Source: Cubamyces lactineus
Taxonomy: Eukaryota; Basidiomycota; Agaricomycetes; Polyporales; Polyporaceae
NCBI GenBank assembly: GCA_022376465.1
Contig: JACDTU010000001.1
Span: 372,001 to 436,000 of the forward strand
DNA: 64,000 nucleotides
Direction of reading: 5' to 3'
Positions 59,927 through 64,000 of the stretch are shown here, one piece after another (position 1 is the first letter of the stretch; each line of letters starts with the position of its first letter). The translations under genes and the position numbers were made by a program. The notes beneath the pieces were generated by a model that saw only the letters and a list, made by a program, of their open reading frames with translations, had not been told where the DNA came from and did not search any database.

Positions 59927-60629
59927 GTTAGGACCGTGCCGTCCGGGGGTACAACTCCGGTGGTCGGGACTAGGACAGAGTTCAGGGTCGGAGTACGACC
60001 GGAGGTCGGACTAGCATTGATGTGAGGACTTTCGCGAAACTATTAGTAACGCACGGGTTCTGACTCGGTGTCCTCTATTTGCGGACTACGGAGTACGGAC
60101 TTGACGGGACGGAGGTCGGACTTGGGAACGGGGTTGGGTCGGAAGGGGTGGTAGGAAGGGAACGAAGGTTGGTCGGACTAGGGGGTCAGGGTTGAGTGTC
60201 AGACTACGGACTAGGAGTCCAGTAAGACGAGTGTACAAGCTTATCGAGGTGTAATGAGATTTCCGAACTGAGTAGCTACTACATTCCGGGGCAGTATTTA
60301 TACTAAGTCAGAAACCCGATAGAAACAATAAGAGATGTACGTGATAGGAAAGAGGAGAACGAAAGTACGAAGTAACTTGCCAAGGGTAAGATAACGCAGA
60401 TAGCTCTGTAAGCAAAAGCCTCATGTAGGTAGCACCATGAGGGGTTATCTGAGACATGTAAGTCATGGGGTCGGGGGAAGTCCGAAGTACGGAGTACGAA
60501 GTGCGGAGTATGGAGAACGGGGTCGGAGGTACGGGGTACGGAAGAGCGGAGTACGGAGAAGCGGAGTTCGTGATGCGGAGTACGGGGGTTCGGGGATCGG
60601 ACTTCGGGGTTACAGCACGGAGCGTAACA
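59927..60629 (-). mobile_element. LTR (3' LTR) of a minus-strand chromovirus
   Basis: Bounded on the plus strand by TGTTAGGACC and GAGCGTAACA, so in element orientation it runs TGTTACGC to CCTAACA; 703 bp. Orientation is minus, shown by the polypurine tract outside its right edge (60633-60641) and by a TATAAATA box reading on the minus strand (60295-60302). The right half contains many CGG triplets in degenerate 9-10-nt repeats (cggagtacgg). The left border disrupts a recombinase reading frame. Confidence 0.78.
60295..60302 (-). promoter_or_regulatory. TATA-like box in chromovirus LTR
   Basis: Minus-strand TATAAATA inside the LTR, at the position expected for the U3 promoter of a minus-strand element. 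Confidence 0.5.
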
Positions 60630-60632
60630 GTG

Positions 60633-60641
60633 CCTCCCCCC
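60633..60641 (-). promoter_or_regulatory. Polypurine tract of the chromovirus
   Basis: GGGGGGAGG on the minus strand, three bases before the LTR start (TGTTACG). This primes plus-strand DNA synthesis in LTR elements and fixes the left LTR as the 3' one. Confidence 0.65.
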
Positions 60642-60766
60642 TAGGCCCGAACCCTTGAGGGCCTATAGTGAAAGGAAATAGAAGTCTGTCCAAAAAAGGT
60701 AATCCGATGAGTCCAGGGAACGGAGATCAAGAATCGGGGCAGGGTCAGAATCGATGAAGAAAGGTG

Positions 60767-60774
60767 TATATAAG
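60767..60774 (+). promoter_or_regulatory. TATA box of the opposite-strand Zn2Cys6 gene
   Basis: TATATAAG on the plus strand, 62 nt upstream of the ATG at 60837. Between them is a pyrimidine-rich leader (cttcctcgctctctgtcctc), the usual context of fungal transcription starts. Confidence 0.55.
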
Positions 60775-60836
60775 ACGGGGGTGAGACTTAGCCAGTTCTT
60801 CCTCGCTCTCTGTCCTCTACCACCACCACCAGCACC

Positions 60837-62237
60837 ATGTCCAGCACTCTCGACAATACTGTATCTAGGCCTTGGAGGCCCACCTCGCGCAACTCCGGAT
60901 GAAGGCGGCGGCAGAGGAGGCCGCAGCAGCGGAGGTGTAAGTACCGGAGTTGTCGGAGTTCGGGGTTCGGAGTTCGGGCTAACCGGTGGTTACAGGGCGC
61001 GGAAGGCGGAGGAAGAGTGAGTGCGGGAGGAGAAGGAGCGCGCGGAGTACAAGGCCGCGCAGAAGGCAGCGGCGTTGATTCGCCAGGCTGCCCTCGCGAA
61101 GGCCGGGACTTCCGCGCGGGGAAGTAAGCGTCCCGCGGAGGACGACGAGCCGGAGTCGGAGGAGGAGGAGGACAATGCGGAGCTGCTAGTCCCGCGGTAA
61201 GTCCTTCCGGAGGACGGAGTACGGGGTTCGGACTAACGGTGTTCCACAGGGCGAAGTGCAACCGGTGCGCGGCGAAGCAAATCGCGTGCCGGTTCCATGC
61301 AGGCAAACGGACGTCGAGCTGCGTCCAGTGCCAGAAGGCCCGGTCGCGCGCGTGTGTTGGGGCCCGCGGACTTCCCGCGGACATCCAGGCCCGAATCGCG
61401 CGCAAGGAGGAGGCCCCCAGCCCGCAGCGCAAGAAGGTCAAGTCCGCCACCATCGTCGACGACGACAACGGGTTTGAGACCCCCGCGCCCTCCGGAGTAC
61501 GGAGTTCGGAGAAGGTGCGGGCGGACAAGGGCAAGGGGAAGGAGAAGGAGAAGGAGAAACCGGCAGAGAAGGCGGCGGAGAAGCCGCTGCAGCCAGGTGA
61601 GGTCCGATGGACATTCGTAGCACCGCCCAGAGTTAACCCACCAGCGCGGACGGTACTAGCCCGAGGCCCGAGCATTGCGGGCTCGTCGACGGGCCCTCGG
61701 ATGTCCACCAGCTCCGGACTTCCGGAGGTTGGGAAGTCTGACCTCCGGTGGTCTGACGACCCGGAGAAGCTCTCCGACCGAGAGCTTCTCGAGCACTTGC
61801 TCGTCGCGGTGCAGCGCAACCGGCGCACCGCGGGGCGGGTCATCGACCTCCTGGTTGACGAGGAGGAGCAGCGGGAGGAGATGATGCGGGAGGAAGTCCG
61901 GGGTCTTGGTGACGCCATCGCCAAGATCGTGCGGAAGGAGTTGAAGTCCGCCATCGGCGAGGCCGTCCGCGACGCGGTCAAGTCCGAACTCGTGACGGAG
62001 TTCGGTACGATGCTGCGCGAGATCTTGGAGATCACGTCGCAGGACAAGGAGGACGCGATCGCGGACGCGCTGGAGCAGGCAGGGGTGGCTGGGTCGGACT
62101 GGGAGGAGGAGGAGAATGGGACAGGGTTGGGCAAGTCCGCGCGGGGCAAGTCCAGTGAGGAGGAGGAGGAGCAGGGCGAGGGTGCGAAGGAGGGGAAGGG
62201 TCCGGAGGGACCTGCGGACATGGACACTGCGGAGTAG
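60837..62237 (+). CDS. Zn2Cys6-cluster protein encoded antisense within the chromovirus
   Basis: Plus-strand gene lying between the integrase (minus) and the LTR. Exons: about 60837-60935, 60996-61196, 61250-62237, with good borders (gtaagt at 60936, gtaagt at 61197, cacag at 61249). The third exon opens with AKCNRCAAKQIACRFHAGKR then TSSCVQCQKARSRAC. The spacing is C-x2-C-x6-C-x10-C-x2-C-x7-C, exactly a fungal Zn2Cys6 cluster. Further on are a Lys/Glu-rich stretch (EKEKEKPAEKAAEKP), a helical segment (LLEHLLVAVQRNRR, IDLLVDEEEQREEMMREEV, GDAIAKIVRKELKSAIGEA) and an acidic C-terminus ending GPADMDTAE. Family knowledge: such clusters bind CGG triplets as transcription factors. This copy has one in-frame TGA (61018-61020) and a frame problem near 60870, so it is probably no longer intact. 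Confidence 0.68.
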
Positions 62238-62340
62238 TGCGGAGTACGGACTTCGGACTACGGGCCTCATAGCTAGAACTTTGTAGTCCGAGCACGGAGT
62301 TGAATGAGAAACCCGGTGGTGAGAAAACCAGTGTGAATCC

Positions 62341-64000
62341 TCAAGACAACTTAGCTAGAGGTCCGGGTTTGTCCAGATAAGCTGCGTGGAAGTCCGAAAC
62401 TAGCTCCTGGGCATGTCTGAGCTCCGTGGTGAGAATCCACGAAGTTTCTTCGTCCGTACCTTCATAACCCGCCCATCGGACTAGGTACAGGAGTTGACAA
62501 CTCCGACGCCGGCGGTCGATCTTGGAGTCAAGTATTTCTGAAATCTCGTACTCCAGTTCTCCGTCCACCAAGATCGGAGGTGGCGGAGTTTGGACACGGC
62601 CGGGGATGGTGTTCGGAGTTGCAGGCTCGAGTTGCGAGACATGGAAAACAGGATGTACCGCGCGCATAGAGTCCGGTAGTCGGAGGGTGAAGGAGTGAGT
62701 TCCGACCTGCGCGATGATAGTGAACGGACCTAAGAACTTTTTGGACAACTTTTTGGAAGGACGTGTAGTCCGGATGTGCTGAGCTCGGACATAGACCTGA
62801 TCTCCGACCTTGAAGTCCGGCGTCGGTAGACGGTGCTTGTCCGCCTGTACTTGGTATCGGGCCTGGGCTTCAGAGATCTGTTGTCGGAGTTGGGTGTGGA
62901 GTTCGTCGAGGTCGACAGCGTAGTCGCGAGCTCGAGCGGAGGTGAGGTCCCGCTCGGGGTAGACGAAGATGGCGGGGTTGTAGCCCTTGTTTGCGAAGAA
63001 CGGGGATATACCGGTAGTTGCGGACGGGGCGTTGTTGTACGCGAACTCCGCCAAGGGAAGGAGTTGGGACCAGTTGTCCTGCTGGTAGTTCGAGTAGATC
63101 CGGAGGTACTGCTCAAGGGTCTGGTTGACCCGCTCGGTTTGACCGTTGCCCTCCGGGTGATAACCGGAGGTGAAGTGAAGGCGCATGTCGAGGGCCTTAC
63201 CGAGGGAGCGGAAGAAGTGAGAGACGAACTCCGAGCCCCGATCGGAGGTAACGTGCGAGGGAACTCCGTGCTTGGAGAACACATGGAGTACGAACAAGTC
63301 CGCTAACTCCGAGGCTGTAAGCGTGTCGTGGGTAGGGATGAATACTGTATACCTTGCTTAGTGAGCCTGTTGACTACCACCAGGATCACGGTGTAGCCAG
63401 CTGAGTTCGGGAGTTGCTCGATGAGGTCCATGGAGATGGAGTTCCAGGGTCGCTCGGGGATCGGGAGTTGCTTCAAAGTTCCGTAGGGAAGATGCCGGGG
63501 GGCTTTAGCTCGTGCACAGGTAGTACAGGACTTACAGTAGTCCCGGATGAAGAGTCGAAGTCCGGGCCAGGCGTAGTCCCGCAGAACCAGGGCTTGCGTC
63601 TTGTTCTGTCCCCAGTGTCCGGCAGTAGGATGGTCATGACAAGCTTGGAGTACCCGAAGGCGGAGGTCGCCGGAGTTCGGGACATAGACCCGACCTGAGA
63701 GTCGGAGTAGTCCGTCTTCATCGCGGGACCATCGGGAGTTGCCTTCGGAGGCGAGCTTGAGTGCAGCGGATAGTTCGGAATCAGGGGTCGGGGTTGCTTG
63801 AGCGGACTTGATGTCCGAGAGGAGTTGTTCGGAGTCGAGGATGAAGGAAGCTCGGAGTATGGGGGGTCGGAGGTAGGTAGCCCAGAGGGACGCGGCGAGC
63901 TGCTCCTGGGTGAAGACCGGTCGGTAGTTGTGTGGGTTGACGACGGAGTAGTCACTGCCCCCCTCTTTTGGGTAGACGTCCCAACGGCGTGTCAGTGCGT
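62341..64000 (-). mobile_element. Chromovirus integrase and chromodomain, runs off right end
   Basis: Minus strand. From the right edge: end of RNase H/linker (NYRPVFTQEQLAASLWATYL), integrase zinc domain (HDHPTAGHWGQNKTQALVLR, CKSCTTCARAK), first Asp in SMDLIEQLPNSAGYTVILVV. Then after a short frame disruption near 63350 the core continues THDTLTASELADLFVLHVFS, TSDRGSEFVSHFF (second Asp) and HPEGNGQTERVNQTLEQYLR (Glu), the GPF region KKFLGPFTIIAQ, and a C-terminal chromodomain (YEISEILDSKID, LLYLVRWAGYEGTDEETSWI). It ends at 62341. This is a Ty3/gypsy element of the chromovirus branch, which uses the chromodomain to target chromatin. The frameshift shows this copy is not active by itself. 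RT, protease and gag lie beyond the window. Confidence 0.92.

Noticed and set aside
59814..60014. 66-codon frame at the LTR left border as a separate small gene
   Set aside because: It is the recombinase N-terminus running into the LTR.
59922..60634. 59927-60629 as a solo LTR
   Set aside because: The five bases on each side (GCCAG and GTGCC) are not a duplication, and a polypurine tract lies outside the right end, so it is the 3' LTR of a longer element.
60437..60658. Repeats (ggagtacgg) considered as a CRISPR-like or satellite array
   Set aside because: Spacing is irregular, units are 9-10 nt and degenerate, the host is a fungus and the array is part of an LTR.
60788..62227. 479-codon minus-strand open frame in the same orientation as the chromovirus pol
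   Set aside because: Composition is Ser/Pro/Arg/Ala low complexity, as expected opposite a Glu/Lys-rich gene. The plus strand has the Cys cluster, introns and a TATA box, so the minus frame is taken as a shadow.

Overview
The window is a stretch of filamentous basidiomycete (Agaricomycete, probably polypore-like) nuclear DNA. The evidence is many short spliceosomal introns of about 45-60 nt in almost every gene, pyrimidine-rich leaders, fungal/eukaryotic gene families (DUF6534 seven-helix-like proteins, DUF7770, OPT transporter, APC10, TIM13, UBA4, JJJ1, DBP2), a nuclear tRNA-Phe with an intron, and basidiomycete-type retroelements (Tad1-like LINE, Ty3/gypsy chromovirus, DIRS-like tyrosine-recombinase elements).

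Layout, 0-46 kb: a gene-rich, GC-rich segment. Left to right: a small Ser/Thr-rich secreted or GPI-anchored protein; an OPT transporter (11 exons reconstructed); decayed sequence; DUF6534 copy A; a DUF7770-like gene; a minus-strand gene joining a P-loop NTPase-like module to an APH-type phosphotransferase, divergent from a SIRT5-like sirtuin; DUF6534 copy B; about 3.5 kb with no recognised gene; an SR-rich cyclophilin; a Rap/Rsr1-like Ras GTPase; the DEAD-box helicase DBP2 with a 720-nt intron in the DBP2-typical place; an alpha/beta hydrolase; a TUG/Ubx4-like UBX protein; tRNA-Phe; DUF6534 copy C; a DDT/PHD chromatin protein; an Alba protein; APC10; UBA4/MOCS3; TIM13; and the J-protein JJJ1. 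Most are housekeeping functions (RNA processing, ribosome biogenesis, cell cycle, mitochondrial import, tRNA thiolation). They show no operon-like logic, but compact head-to-head pairs are common.

Layout, 46-64 kb: an accessory block of transposable elements, partly more AT-rich. It holds a 161-bp hAT-like MITE with an 8-bp target duplication; a decayed LINE whose endonuclease region is split by a 451-bp solo LTR flanked by GTAAC; a decayed minus-strand Ty3/gypsy element with an unexplained 3' ORF; an unidentified acidic-protein gene; a minus-strand tyrosine-recombinase fragment; and a plus-strand DIRS-like RT/RNase H followed by the start of its tyrosine recombinase. That recombinase is interrupted at 59926/59927 by a minus-strand chromovirus that runs off the right end.

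The most interesting object is that chromovirus. Between its integrase/chromodomain and its LTR it carries a gene in the opposite orientation, with its own TATA box and introns, encoding a protein with a perfectly spaced Zn2Cys6 cluster. The LTR is full of CGG triplets at about 4-nt spacing, the kind of site such proteins bind. This suggests, as inference, a retrotransposon that encodes its own regulator.
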